From Crotophaga sulcirostris (Eukaryota > Chordata > Aves > Cuculiformes > Crotophagidae): a DNA stretch of 64,000 bases. Under the pieces are notes generated by a model. That model did no database searches. It was not told the DNA's origin and saw only the letters and a program-made list of their open reading frames with translations. The position numbers and the translations under genes were made by a program. Shown here piece by piece: positions 36,813 through 50,424 of the stretch (the first letter of the stretch is position 1; each line of letters opens with the position of its first letter). The stretch is taken from contig VYZB01000341.1 in assembly GCA_013397455.1 (NCBI GenBank), forward strand, positions 852,754 through 916,753. The letters are read 5' to 3'.

Positions 36813-37856
36813 ATAAACAATTAAGCACTGAGACACCTCAGGTAGAAGAGTCATGAGTTTTCCATCATGCAGCCTTTCAGTCAGACTTTGAAGTTTCTAA
36901 GGGAAATCCTTCTAAAATCTCTAAGATAAATTTTCTAATGACACCAGAAGTTACAGACTTGATCAAAAAAACTCCTGAGAAAAGCTTGTCTTACATGGAA
37001 GGTGTGACCTGATGATTGTAAAGGTCCCTCTGACTCTACCTAGGTTAGTGCCAGCAGAGTTGGCTCTGTGTTCTGCACTGAGCTCTAGTTTCCCTCATGC
37101 CAATACGTGAGCAGCTGCCATTTCCGTTCTGCTGGGGGCTGTATGGCACAGGATACTCACTCGTAGAAAGCTAGGAAATTCCTTCTGATGATAAGGTAAA
37201 AAGTTACCGTTGTCTCCCGCTCCGTTCCATGCAATTGCTTTTTCTTTGCTTCTGCTTGATATTGCTGCCTTATTTTTTTTCCATTATGTATTCTCCTAAC
37301 ATCAACTATTTCTGAAATGATAGGGCTGCCAAATAGGAGTGCCACCAGCCCTGTCTAACAGCACATCTGTCAGTCCCCAGCCTCCACTCTGGTCTCTGTT
37401 CAGTCCAGTACAGCAAACACTACTTGCCTGCTCGAGAAACTCCAGGTCAAATTTGCTCTGAGACTGACAGGAGCTCCACAGCACGGATAGCTGTTACAAA
37501 CTTATCATTAGTTTTTGCTTTAGCTGGGAATTTTTTTGCAAAGCTATCTTCTGCCAGTGTTAGACATTTCACTTTCTCAGGTCCTGTGTAAATATAAAGG
37601 TTTCCAAGCTACATCTGGTTCCAGTTACTCAAGCACTAGAAATACACATGCTTCAGGAATTTGCAGACGGAGACTTACTGCCTTATAAAATCCTTTACCA
37701 AGTTCACCATGCTCTGTTGCCTCCTGATATACCTATAGTCTCTAAAACAGTTTCCTCCGAAACTTATTTAAGTTGGAGAAACAAACAAGCTGACAATCTC
37801 AGGCCCTTCTTTCTAATAAGGTTAACCTGCCTTCACTACTAAATATGGCTTTATAA

Positions 37857-37880
37857 CACACACGCACGCACACACACACC
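37857..37880. repeat. Short CA/GC dinucleotide repeat
   Basis: An imperfect (CA)n run with two CG interruptions, about 24 bases, just before the putative RIN3 promoter. Confidence 0.75.
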
Positions 37881-37922
37881 CTTGACCACCAAAGACTGCC
37901 TCTTCCTGAAATCCCCCGTTCA

Positions 37923-37940
37923 TATAAATACAGGAAGTAG
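37923..37940 (+). promoter_or_regulatory. RIN3: Candidate TATA-type RIN3 promoter
   Basis: The stretch reads TATAAATA followed directly by caggaagtag, an ETS/PU.1-like core. If used, transcription would start near 37955 and give a 5' UTR of about 240 bases before the ATG at 38195. There is no CpG-rich sequence around it. The call is motif-based; the real promoter may instead lie further upstream with a non-coding exon. Confidence 0.25.
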
Positions 37941-38194
37941 AAATAAGAGAGGCTAAAATCAGACCTTCTTGGTAGTTTGCTTTCATTTCAGTGCTTGTCT
38001 AGTTCTCTGCCCTCTGATACTACTAAGCCTGAAGCTGGTTTGAAACATCCTCCCCCTGCTGCCCCCTGAAATATCATCTTCAGTCCTAAACGTAAGGATG
38101 TGGAGGTTCTGCTCCGGGATGGAAAGGAATTGCTTTCTTTACCAAGGAACTCTAGAGCCACTGTGAAACAGAAAGTATCTTAAAGTTTGTTGTA

Positions 38195-38241
38195 ATGATG
38201 AAAACATCAGCAGGAGACAAGGGAGCCAGCGATGACTCAGG
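38195..38241 (+). CDS. RIN3: RIN3 coding exon 1
   Basis: An ATG pair at 38195 and 38198 opens a frame encoding MMKTSAGDKGASDDS plus two bases of a Gly codon. A GTAAGT donor follows at 38242. An in-frame TAG at 38153 lies upstream, so the coding start is here; either ATG has a purine at -3. The phase (2 out) matches exon 2 exactly. The leader is poorly conserved between species, so the call rests on phase, length, donor and position. Confidence 0.75.
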
Positions 38242-40884
38242 GTAAGTCCTGAATCTTTAGTGACTGCTCGTTTTTAATAACTGTCGCTTTCCTTTTCTTA
38301 CTTAACAAAGAGCTCTCGGCTGCATTTGCAAGCTGGCCGCTGTTATCAGCTACACAACACGATGGTGTGGCATGATAGTACTGTAATTTACAGTATTTCC
38401 TCTAGCTAACATGTTTCAGCTGAAAACAAACTGCAATACCTTTATTTAGCTTGAATCTTAGCTATTTAGGGAAGAAGACAGATGACTTCCAAGCTGCAAT
38501 TTAGGGATAAAGAGAGAATACGGGAGTTTTGTGCTTTTGGAAACGTGACAAATTTTTCTGGGAGGCTTGTGTTGTTTCTACTGGAATGCTGAGAACTGGA
38601 TAAGGGCTCATCCATATGAGCTGATGATCACTCCAGCTCCAGAACCCTTGAGATACATGCAAGCCCTGTCCACAGACTCCCACAAAACTTCAGAGGTGCT
38701 TTCTGTTAGGAAAAGACTCCAGGCTTTTCTTGCTCCTGACCAACAGACACTGCACCTTGCAGAACTGAGCCCCAAGAAATCATAGTGGGAGAGAAAATAG
38801 GTTTTGACTGGGAGGAAAATCAGCTGCTGAGATTCCAGGATCGGACTGGAAGCCTCCCAAGGCTCGGTTGTATCATAAAGCCCATGCTGTAGCCTCAGCA
38901 TTTCTGTTTCCTGTTGGAAACAATCAGGGGAAAATGACATAGCTGCTGAAACCTTTGGTCACCCCCCCCTTAGGAAAACATATAATACCATATATTAAGA
39001 GTGTTTCTTATCTGTCTGACACACTTAGACTGTTTCTCGTGAATAAAAGCTCCCAGATGTGTTTGTGATGGGTGCAGTAGAAGAAGCTGTATAGACACGG
39101 GATACTTGGATTTTCAGTTCCTGAGTGTGCTGCAGAGTCAGTCCCCTTTGACTTGGAGCACACTCAATCAAAAATGGGATAAAACTGCTGCTGACAGGCA
39201 CAATAACTATAGTTTTACCATAGGACCATTCCCAAATACGTGCATGGAGTGCAGGGATGGAGGGAGAACTCTGCATTACAGCTGTCACAGCTTTTGCCTT
39301 GTCCAGTTGTTTACATTAAGTGGAGCAATGACACTCATGTTCCAAGGTACAATTCCTCAGTTCCACTTCATGTTGAACACTGAGGAACAGAGATCACACA
39401 GCTGTAAGGAAAAAATGAAAGAATCCAATCCCTGTAGACTACCAAGAGGAACTTAGTAGACAGTAATCTGAAGAATTTGCACTTTTCAGGTATTCCCTGC
39501 ATTTATGATAGTTAAGATGCCAAGTACTAAGAAACTGAAAGATTTATACTCTTTATCTCTTTCTCAGCTTGTCTGAAAGGAGCTGCCTGCTTGCAAAGGT
39601 TTGCCTTCAGTTTAGAGTTGAAGAACAAAGTAAACAAGCCATAGACCCTGGGTTTGGACCCTAAATCAAGTGGCTGCAGAAATATTGAAGCATGAATGGG
39701 CATAATGTGTGCATTCTTCATAAGTTTATAAGCATCTGAACAATTCAACAAAATGGCCTTTTATTTCATTGACTGATTGTCTGCATTTTCAAATCCACCT
39801 CCCACTAATAAAAAGCCCCTTAAGTATTTAAAAAATATATTTTAGCTCTTTTTACGTGCCATAATATTGCTGAGGATCCTCAAAATTATACTTCAGCATA
39901 TGCACTGTGTGAACTCCAACACATTACAGAATTGGAAACGTGTCTGAGTGATGTTCAGCTAATTTCATGTTCTGGTCACATTGAATTAGGCACCAATTTG
40001 CCAAAGTATGTGTACATAAAATTGGTAGCTTTCAAAAGAGATGGTAACATAAGGCGAGCTGCCGATAGAGAATTTGAACCTGTTTTTAAAATTTTCTACA
40101 TGAAAATTGCATGAGGAATTGCTGAGATTGCACGTTCATTCACCATAGTCTTCAGGTTATTAATTAAATGGGAAAGCTTACTCACATGCACAGAAACTAT
40201 GACAATGTAAATTATCTTTAAAGTACCCTAGCAACTTGGAAAGTATTCATGTATCTGTTCCTAATAATGATTGAAGGATCCTTTCTTCATGTAGCAGACC
40301 AATAAGGACGTTTTGCTGACTTACACCTCCGAGATGGCAGAAAGGCACTGGGGAGAAATCTGCCTCCAGAATTAGTAGCTCCTCAGAGAGGCATTTGGGC
40401 AGAAGCAGAAGCATAGCTAGGGGCTGGATACCAATAAATCTAATAAAATCCTTCAAAAATGATTTGGGAGAGAAACAAGGAAATCTAACCAGTAATTCTG
40501 ACTTAAAGTCAAGCTAACTCCTAGGAACGTTAATAAGTGGTGAGATCACAAAACATCTGGAGAAATACGAGCTGATTGAGCCAGGTGGCCACGGTTTCAT
40601 GAAAAGGTATATGCCTTCATTCCAACATCTGGCAAATGTACGGAGGAGTTGATGAGGAGAGCAGACAGGAGCTGAGACAGAGACATAGTATGCAAATACT
40701 AAGTAGTCCTTTGGGATAATGGCTGGTTCACGTAGCCGGGATGGCTTACAGTGGCGTTCATTTCCATGAAGTAATGGTTGTACATCTTTTCAGTGACGTG
40801 TCTTTTGGGCATAAACCCCACCTACAGTTGACCAATTTCAAGTGATGAACGTAGACGTAAAGAGGTCAAGAACTGGGGGAATGT

Positions 40885-41080
40885 AGAAACTGAACTCTCA
40901 TAGGTTCACAGACTTCAGCTTCTAAGGGACTGTTCTGATTGTCTAGTCTGATCTCCTGTGCAGAGCTGGAGGGCTCTAGAATGCTTGTTAGGTGTTTTAT
41001 AATGCTAAAACCATCCAAACGTTAATGTTCTAACACCATTCCAACCTACATGCCCATATAAGAAAATGTCTTTCTTAAGA
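40885..41080 (-). mobile_element. Ancient CR1-type LINE remnant, antisense
   Basis: The stretch gttcacagacttcagcttct then gtctagtctgatctcctgtg resembles the inverted 3' UTR of old amniote CR1 elements (tail, then a catctagtctgacctcct-like block). It is heavily diverged. Confidence 0.55.
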
Positions 41081-41502
41081 TTTGGGCACAGGTGGTATAT
41101 GTGAGATTTAATGGAAGTGCTTTCTTCTTCAGGATTTGCTGAATGAGAGGAGGCAGTGCCCTTACACCCCTGGCGGGCACGGCCTGGGTTACTGACCGTT
41201 AGAGCTGCAGGACTTGTTCAGAGCTAGGTCAGTTTACTAGAATTACTAGCCATGGGCCACAGGGGGCATAGCATGGCACCTGTGGGGTGAAGTCAATAGA
41301 GGCTGCCCATGAATTTGAAAAGAAAATACTTAAGAAGGTCCATATCACTGAGTCCTGCCCTGCATGCACACCACTTGAATGAGGGTCCACAGCTCTTCTA
41401 AGAGAGCCAGCCGGCATTGCAGTACTCTGAAGTTCATGGTTACAGGGACAGGACACATCTATGCTGCAAAGTGAGAGACGGGAGGATGCTGGGCACACCC
41501 AT

Positions 41503-41977
41503 GCTCTGGTGCTGGAGTGTGTCCAGAGGAGAGCAACGAAGATGATGAAGGGTTTGGAGCACAAGCCCTGTGAGGACCGACTGAGGGAGCTGGGGCTGTT
41601 TAGTCTGGAGAAGAGGAGGCCCAGGGGTGACCTTATTGCTCTCTACAACTGCCTAAAAGGAGGTTGTAGTCAAGCGGGCGTTGGTCTCTTCTCACAGGTG
41701 ACCAGTGACAGAACTAGAGGACATGGACTTATGCTTCATCAGGGGAGGTTTAGGCTTGATGTTAGGAAGAAGTTCTACCCTGAAAGGGTGATTGGCCACT
41801 GGAATGCGCTGCCCAGGGAGGTGGTGGAGTCACCAACGCTGGAGGTGTTTAAGAGGAGATTGGATGAGGCACTCAGTGCCATGGTTTAGGTGATGAGTTG
41901 GTGTTAGTGTTGGGTTATAGGTTGGACTCGATGATCTCAGAGGTCCTTTCCAACCTTGTAATACTGTGATACTGTGA
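41503..41977 (+). mobile_element. CR1 LINE 3' fragment, relatively young
   Basis: The fragment has the ORF2 C-terminus in a frame that stays open (41461-41889: [50 protein letters not shown]), then the 3' UTR and a tail aatactgtgatactgtga. It is 5' truncated. Over the last 285 bases it differs from the copy at 58163 by about 20 to 25 substitutions and no indels by eye, so it is fairly recent. Confidence 0.93.
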
Positions 41978-44900
41978 CACAGCTGCACAAACAGAAACAG
42001 TAATGAGAAGACAACTGTTTAGGCAGGCAGGGATCCGTAGGAACTATCTGAGAAAAAGGGTGCACAGCATCTGCAGGGGTTAGAACCTGGCTGCCGCACC
42101 ATTTCCATACTTCGTTGCCAGAGAGGACTGCCTGTAGCACAAAGGGTAGAGCAGTGTTGCCCTTGTGTGGTGGTTGCACTCCTTCTGCTGAGGAGGGGCT
42201 TGGGGCTCTTATACGAGGTTGCTTGCGTTATATTTTCCAAAAAGGCCCAGGGCACCCCACTCTCCCTCCATCACTCTGTTCTACATCCATAATCTGCTCT
42301 TACCATGTCCAAACACGTGTGCCAACCCATCTTTCCCCATTGGCAGAGGGAATCCCTGAAACACAAACATGCTCATGGCTGAGTTGGAACCACGTGCTGG
42401 TGTGAGTCCAGAGTTGCTCTCTGGAGCTGGAGAGGGCTGAGCTCAGGGTCCATCCCAGGCTGTCAGGTGCTTTCTTCTCAGAGAGGCAAAGCAAGCTTTC
42501 AGCTGGTGATTTTTAACTGTGAAGTTGAGGTGGGGAGGGGGGAGGTGTGTGAAAGTGCACGCTATAACAGCACTGCAAAGCAGTTGTGGTCAAGCAAGCA
42601 GCGTTGTTTAAGCCGTGCAAATGGAATAAAGCTACAAGCATCACCCAGTACGGTAAATGGTGTAGCCGCAAGCCTTTCCTCTGTCCATTTCGTACCTCTC
42701 TGAACTATCTATAGAGTAATTCTGTCCACCTCCAGAAATTAGAGCCCTGCACCAACATACCCTGCTGGAGTGGGAATGGGAAGGCAATGCTTCCCTCAGG
42801 ATTTCAGCTGCAAGTTTGGAGCACTTAGCACCTCTTTGCCTGCACCCAAAATAGTATAAATCTTTTTGCAAGCGACGATAATTACTTGAGCAGCAAAGGA
42901 TTAGCAGATGTGAGCACTGCATAGCTGGTTATGCTAGTCACATTTTCCTAAATAGATATTCTATTAGATGCACACGAGCCAGAGAGTGCTAGGGAATGCA
43001 GCTCTTTTCAAACAGATGAATATACGCATGCATTTCTCAGTGTGCCTTTCCCACATTTTCCATCACCTTTCTGCTAAACATAGAATATATTTATGTCTGA
43101 GTAAAGGATTTCTGCTTTTTGCATTACTGGTACTTTTAAAAGGGAGAAGGTGGGTTTTCACTAATTGTAACAACATCGTATGATTAATATAAAGCCTTTC
43201 TATCTGTGAGAGGATCTCTGAGTATTTAATGAATATTAAGCCTCCCAACAACCACTTGAAGACAGGTATCTCCTGCTGCCACTGTAGGATGGGAAATGGA
43301 ACTGGTGGATTATTATAGATAATACTAGATTAATAATATAGATTATTATTAGAGCTCATGGAGCTGATTTGATTATAGTCACTTACTTTGTAACCCGGTC
43401 CCCTGGATCCTTGCTAAGCAATAAAGCCTAGCCTTGCTCCAGATCATCCTTTCGTTTTGGGGTGATGCCAGGAACAGAATCCAGTTCCCAGAAAGTCTTT
43501 TATTTTTGGTGGATGGGTTCCTTGCTGGATTATCAGCTTCCTCTGTGTTTACACCGCTGAACCAAGAGAAGCAGCAAAAGTGAAGAGAGTGTGTGCAAGT
43601 GGGGTTAGAGGACTACCCTTTCAGTAGTATCCTGCCATTGCCCTGGGTTAGGAGGAGCATGAAACCACACCCTGAGAGTTATTCCCTGAGGCAGGGCTGT
43701 GATTCTGACTCAGATAATGGTCCTGAGGGCTGGAGCTGCTGGTATTTGCTCTCAGTGACTTGTTGGGGTCTGTGGATAAAGAGTTTTCCTGGTAGGGTTG
43801 AAAGACCTGTCTTACTGCTTGACATTATCTCCTGACCATGTTAAAAAGTACTTTCTATTTGCTTTTGCAAGGCTAATGAATTGTTGGGGAACTGAATGTG
43901 CCTTGTTGAAACCCAACTGAATACGTGCAACCTTTTGGATGCTGGGGATACCTTGCCAAATATGGGGAACTCACACAGCTCAGATACACCCCTCATGTGG
44001 CCTTCTGAAGAAAGCCAGTCTTTTGAAACCTCTGTCTTGTAAAAGCAGCTGTTGGGCTGAACTGGAAGCAGCTGCAGCCCCTTGTGAACTGGATTAAATT
44101 TTGTGCTGCTTGGGAAATTTCACCAAGGAAACAGGTAGAGACCAAACAATAGCAGATTCTGGAGACCGACAGCTCTGCTGGCTACCTGTAACACTGTTCT
44201 GCAAATTGTTAGCAGGCTTCTAGGCAAAAGAAGGTTGTCCCACATATTTGGCTAAATGACAGCCTGGGAATTGGCCCAACCTTCCAACTTGCCTGCCAAG
44301 AATCTCTCTCTTCTCTCTCTCATTCTCCCCTCCTACCCCCACCCCCCCCAGCTAGCTCTGTACAAGGAATTTGTCACTCCTGATACCCTACACAAAACCA
44401 GAAACCAGGAAGGCTCAGAGCTTCTCCTGTTAAATCACCAGACAGGAAAGAGCTTGATTTTGGATTACTTTTCTTTCTGTCCAGAGGAAAAATATGTAAC
44501 ACAGGATGTTTTGGTGCAATTCCGTACTGAACTCCCATTCTAATCCTTTCTAAGGATTAAAAGTTATTTAATTTTAGACTGGATCTCACTGGTAATCTTT
44601 CCAGCCAAAATGGAAAGTGACTGTGTTACCCTCCCAGCAAGGATGGGTCCTCTGGGTGGGGAAACTATGGTGGAGATTGCCTGAAGGACACTGAAGAGCA
44701 GCCCATACTAGGGATGGATGGCAGGGACTGGTCCCTTGGGCTGGCATTCCCTTTGCTATTAGACCTAATTATCTAGGTCTAGCCTGGATTTACCCTGCTT
44801 AATTTTAGGTGTTTAACTGTTGTGTCCCTTTTAGGAACCTGTGCCCCCATAAGGATCTCTGGTCTCACTGGAGAAGCAGCAGCTCCAGGAAGTCACTCAG

Positions 44901-46172
44901 GGTGACTGGTGCCAGTGGGTTGAATTCAAGTCAAATGTTTGTTCAGGCCTCACCCAGCCGAGCAAGGAGCCAGGCCAGAGAGCTATGTCCAGCACAAACC
45001 TTCTTCCACCCTCGTGACCCCTGACTCACGTTGGCCCAAGGTCAGACAAGCGAAGGCAGCCTGGGGGTAGCTGCAGCACTGATGTTTTGGGGAGGACGTG
45101 ACCAAGGCAGCCGCGTTATGGATTGTCTTAAACTGCTTCGAGCCCACAGACTTTGGCTCATGATTTATTTACATGGTAGCTCTGGTGACCAAGTGACCAT
45201 AAACACTGTTAAACGAACAAGTTTGAGGTCCCAGCAATGGTTCAGCTGGGTTTGCTCAAGCTTGCCTTGCTGCCTGGTAGGTTTTGTATGCACTGAGCTC
45301 CCAGCTGCCCCAGGGACACTTCAGCAGTTTCTGACACTGCTCCAATAACCAGTCCTTTGGCCCCAAGGCTGTCCCACCAGCACAGGATGATGAGGACTGT
45401 GCCCACTGACAGGGCAGGTCACTCAACTGAGCCCAGCAAACTAGAAACCTCTCTCACCCTTGTGGCAGGTCATCATGCCCTTTCATCTCCTTCCTTTAAC
45501 CCTGAAATACCCTAACGAGCTTTTTGATTCTTCCTCTCCTTCTCCCAGGAAGGCAGATCTCTAACCTTGCCTCAGTGTGAATTCAGGCAGGGATCCTATC
45601 AGATAACAAAGCAAGAAATAAACATATTTCTCCAATGCCTGATTAAAATTAAATATGAAGAGTATGAAATTGCTCGAGTAAGGATTAAGGATGACAAAAG
45701 AATAGGTTCGCAGATATAGCTATTTATTTTTTTACTAACAGCAGCGTGCATTGGAATGCATTCACACTGACACTGGAAGGAAATCTGACCCAAAATACGA
45801 ATATTTGTGTGTAAGTCTACAGATTAGTGACCAAAAGACTGGTTTGAAGGCCCTTTGCAAGGTGAGACCTCTGAAGGCCTGTGCTCTGTTCTTTGAAATA
45901 CTGCAGGATGAATGCTCAATGGTTTTATTTCCTAGGCAAAACGGACATTTCTAGTTGCAAATCATGACTGAGAGAAGAGTTTACAGTTATTTCTTAGAAG
46001 AGGGGAAGACTGATTATCTTCATGCAAGTCTATGTGGTTAGCACCTGGTATCTTGTGTGTATCATATGTCTACACTAAATTCACTGACAGGGTTAGGAAA
46101 GTGTTGCTTTCTATAACCAGTCTGATGTTTCTCATTTTTTCCCATTTGTTTATTGTAATATTTTGCAATATA

Positions 46173-46244
46173 TCAAAATATTATTTAATATATTGAGTTA
46201 AAAAAATATATTGGTTTCAAAATATTATTTAATATATTGGGTTT
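46173..46244. repeat. 44-base AT-rich tandem repeat, about 1.6 copies
   Basis: The text tcaaaatattatttaatata occurs at 46173 and again at 46217, with the following ttg[ag]gtt nearly kept. The flanking sequence is also AT-rich. This is a local duplication in RIN3 intron 1. Confidence 0.8.
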
Positions 46245-48049
46245 GAAACAGAATGACTTTATTTAAGCAAAACTACGATCATTCTTAATGAAGTTTTAAT
46301 CTGGAAATTTCTCCCTCCTCTTTATTTTCCGTTTCCCTTTCCTCTCTTTGTTATGTGAGTACAACATAGAAAAGCATTCCCCGGGTTTTCATTCCTGTCT
46401 TCCTTCCTGGCCAGTTGACCTGCGAAAAGGCAAAACCTCTGTCAAGAGCCCTGGCCTTGCTGTCAAAACAGGGGTGCTCGGGACGTCCACTGGTGGCTCT
46501 GCTGGGCCCTGGTAGTGCCTGACACCAGAGGCTGAGGAAGGCCTGTGGCTTCCTTAAATTCTTACAGCTTAGGAAATTGTTTCTCTCTTTCCAAACAATT
46601 TGCTTCTGGTTCCTGCGCCTCACAAGCCTTTCCAGAGAAGTTAAAGTACAATTGTTCAGCAAAACTTCCACCAGTTTTTGTTAAGGAAACCGTGCTTCCT
46701 TTGGCTCCTCTGGCCTTGCCAGAAATTACTTCTAGCTGGCCTATATTTCAGAAGCTCTCTTCTCCGCAGTGAAAGGGCCTTAGAAGTATAAACCATCCTT
46801 CATTGCTTACACACAAAAAAAATCTTTAGTTTTGCTGATATGATGAAATCCGTAGAAGAATTATTTGGGTTTGAAATAGACAAAGGACAAATGACCTGAA
46901 AAAGCTCTGATTATGAATGCGGGCTTATCTTCAATACAGTAACTGTCTGGTTTTAGTGTGGGAGTAGGCTAATAAAACTTGCAAAGTGGTTTTGACTTGC
47001 AAAAAATATGTTTTGACTGAGTAAAAAAAGAGAAAGATATTTTGAGGCAAATTGTTGAGTGCAAAATATATATGTGCAAGGTTACATAAAGACAGCAGTA
47101 CAATTTGTGAGGTGAATTCAATCCAAGTTGTGTTACGCTGATAGGATATGGTAACCCCAGTCTACTCTGGGGCCACAGGCAGTGTATACCTTGTGCATTA
47201 AATTCTGCATTTATGAATGCATGAAACAGCTAGACTGAAGAAAAAAGAAGGGCTTTCAAAGAAGGCCTCTTCCTTCAGAGAATTTTTGAATTTTTTATGT
47301 GTGGGTTGGTTTTTTTTGTATATAATTTCTGCCCATGTGTGAGAATGCTTGTTTGTTTGTTAGTAGAACAGGCCGAGGTACAAGCAGTAATGTGAATTAT
47401 CTTGTGTTTTGTTTGTGGTTTTTTATGCATATGCAAGTCTTTATGATATACATAACTTTGCATATGTAAATGGAAGAACAGACCTAACAAACCTAGGAAA
47501 CATGGTGAAGCTAGGGATTTAATTAACATTTAGTTGCACCTCACTGTTAGGGGAGCTGAGATCTGCCCACTGACACCTGAGCTGGTGCCCCTGCAGTGGG
47601 AGCCCTCCCTGACTAGAGCAGAAACACAGGCAGATACCAGCCTGCTGTGGCAGAGTGGTTTACAGGTGGCACTGCAAACACCCCCTCCTTCTCCAATCCT
47701 GAGTGGTTCTGCTGCTCATGCCATTAGAGAAAAATCCTTAGTCTTAATCACCAGGTTTGCACACTGATGAGTGACAGTGCTTACATGTCCCTCCCAACAT
47801 CACTGATTTCTACTTCTTCAGAGCTGACCTGACTGCTGACCTTTGAACGGGGGCAAGATTCTGCTCTGTTCAAAATCCAGATAAGCTGAGGTCATGTCCT
47901 TTGACTGCATCATGGCAGTAATGAGGAAAAGTACAGTTGTTTTTAGCTTTAAACCTGGTAACAGCAGCGGGCAGGGCAGCAGAGCTTAGCACAAGCTTAG
48001 TTATTCTGCCAGCGAGCTCAGTGTTTTTGCATAGAGGTTACTCCTGTGG

Positions 48050-48096
48050 CTCAGCTGGCATCCTTAAAGCTCAGCTGGCATCCTTAAAGCTCAGCT
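48050..48096. repeat. 20-base tandem repeat, 2.35 copies
   Basis: The unit ctcagctggcatccttaaag is repeated exactly at 48050 and 48070, and a third copy begins at 48090 (ctcagct). This is a small recent duplication. Confidence 0.9.
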
Positions 48097-48748
48097 ATCC
48101 ACCCTTGCTGTGCTCTGCAGGCAGCAGTACAAGTCCATGCAGTTACCTGGGTGTGATGCTGGTTTATCAGACCTTCACAACTGAGCCCTGTACTGTATAA
48201 AATAGCAATCTGGTGTCATATGTGGGTAGAAAACTCCGTGGCTACTTATTACTTAATAGATCACCACGTGAATTAGCGTTCTTCCACCTGCACAAGTGGC
48301 CATTACACCCTTTCCCCGTGGACTGTAACAGCACTTGCTCATTTTTGTGATTTCCTCTGTGATTTTCTGTGACAGGGAAGGTGGGTGCTCAGTGAACTGG
48401 TGAGCAATTTAAGGGCAGAGAAGCTGTCCCACACCTGATCCATTTGTGCCCGTTAGCGGAGCTCCCAGGGAGGGTGATGGCTTGCTCCACTTTGGCAAAC
48501 ACATGTGAATATATGCAGGCAGAGTCCAGCTGGCGAGAGGTGCAGAAAAGCTCACAAGAAAGAGCCTTCAATTTATGGGTGCAAAACTTCACTGCTGAAA
48601 TTGAGGGTACCTGTACAGAAAGTGGAGTAGGTGGGGATGAGAGTTTGCTGAGCTATGAGGTGTCAGAGTATTTAGGAGACCCTTGGTTTGCCTTTCCTCT
48701 TGGCAGCTGGAACAGCTGCTGCCTTGGTTATTAAGCACGCTGCCTTCC

Positions 48749-48776
48749 AAGGTGTCCTTTCCAACCTTGTGATACT
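48749..48776 (+). mobile_element. CR1 tail remnant split by or joined to a second CR1
   Basis: Only the terminal block of a CR1 3' UTR (ggtcctttccaacctt-like, then gtgatact) is present. A second CR1 fragment in the same orientation begins two bases later. Confidence 0.7.
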
Positions 48777-48778
48777 TT

Positions 48779-48921
48779 CTGGAGGTGTTTAAGAGGAGAC
48801 TGGATGAGGCACTCAGTGCCATGGATGATGGCTCGGTGTTGGTGTTGGGTTATAGGTTGGACTCGATGATCTCAAAGGTCCTTTCCAACCTAGTAATGCT
48901 GTGATACTGTGATACTGTGAA
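48779..48921 (+). mobile_element. CR1 LINE 3' end fragment, ATACTGTG tail
   Basis: The fragment begins ctggaggtgtttaagaggag, goes through the 3' UTR with ggactcgatgatctcaaagg, and ends in gctgtgatactgtgatactg. This is the longest octamer tail of the subfamily in the window. Confidence 0.9.
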
Positions 48922-50424
48922 AGGCCTGGACATGCAGAGCATCAACTGTAGATCACAGCCCAAACAGCCGAAGGGTGGACTTCAAAGCTAGAATGGAAAC
49001 AAGGAGAGCAGTGAGAAAAAGGAAGCGCTCTGCCAACCGCACGCTGTCCGCAGACCACAGTTTGAGAAGCACAAGTTCCTGAGCTATGCGCTTGTCACCA
49101 AGGTGGACTTGTCGCACGAGTGTCCTGCAAGGAAGGACTATTGAACAGGCAAGCCCACCTCGTGAGGCACACAGAGCCTATCATGTCACTTCCATTATCC
49201 AGTTTTTCTGTACACCGGAGAACCTTACAATGCAGGAGACTCAGCTTGCTTAGTTTATACCTTTTCCCTTTTCACCTGTCAGATAACAAGAAACTTGTTT
49301 TTTACTTCCCCCTAAAAGGTGGCGGTCAGCTGGGTGCAATCTCTGAAGACCTCGTGAATTTTCTTCTCTTTCAGCTTTTTGGATTTCTCATTGTGTTTCT
49401 TTTCTGTTTGTTGGTTTGATTTTTGTCAGATTTCTTGGCTCTATCAGAAACAAGCATTTCTTAGTGAAGAATTCAGCTGCCAGTCACTGCTGCTGTTGCA
49501 CACAATTTCTCTGTGTCTCAGCTGCCTCTGGGAAATTCAGAGCGACCAGGTCTGTGCAGTACAACCAGGAAACCCTTAGTGTCAGCAAGATTGTGGCAGT
49601 ATTTCTAAACTCCATTGCAAAGGTATGCCCAGGCCTGCACCTGCATGGAATTAGGGGATTGTATCCCCTTGCAGTTTTGATGATTTCTGACAATATTCAG
49701 CTGTCAAGTGTGGCTCTTCATTTCTGAAGCAGTGAGTCATGGTGATGTCATTACTTCAGTGCACAGTCACTGTGCAATAATTCAAATTGCCATTGTCATT
49801 ATTATTACTTCCAACAAGCAACCTGATACCTTCTGCCAAACTGGAGCAGGTGTGTGAATGTAATCACTGTGCAATTAATTAACCTGTGGTGCCACACAGA
49901 GCTCCCTGTATCCCAAGTTCAATCCCTGAGTTCAATTTAGCAGAGTGGCTGCAGGGTTTAGAATTACTTTGCAGTAAGAGTTCAATAAAAAAATGAAAAG
50001 CAGGCAGCTCCAGGGCCAGCTTTTCAGCTTTGCATCACACCTAACAAAAACGTGCACCTGCCTGTATCACTCAAAGGGGTTTTGCAGGACTCAGGGAGAA
50101 GGAAGAGAGAGTTGCATGTTATTTCTGAAAACTGTGATCTTGGAAATCATCTGATGTCTGAACTCTGAGTGAACAAAATAGCAAATGCCAGCTGCTCACC
50201 ACGGTGGCCCTGCAAATCCCTTGAACTGGCAGCACAGCAAGAGCCCAGGAGCTACCTGGGCTCCCTCCTCTCTGTGCAGCTACTGAGCTACCACAGAGCC
50301 AGATTAAACTGCTGGATTAAGCACTGTTGCAGCCCAGCATCTGGATCTTTGTGACAGCTGTGCCCAGGAAAGAAGTCAAGCATCAGTGCCATAACTGCGT
50401 CAGCTGGTGCGTCAGGGTCACAGC

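Larger units (their letters stand above)
34176..37922. other. SLC24A4-RIN3 intergenic region
   Basis: About 3.7 kb between the distal poly(A) site and the putative RIN3 promoter. It contains a CR1 tail at 36710-36812 and a CA-rich repeat near 37857. No gene is seen. Confidence 0.55.

Noticed and set aside
41461..41889. Open frame of 142 codons on the + strand
   Set aside because: It is the C-terminus of CR1 ORF2 in a young, 5'-truncated copy; no start context or host gene is involved.
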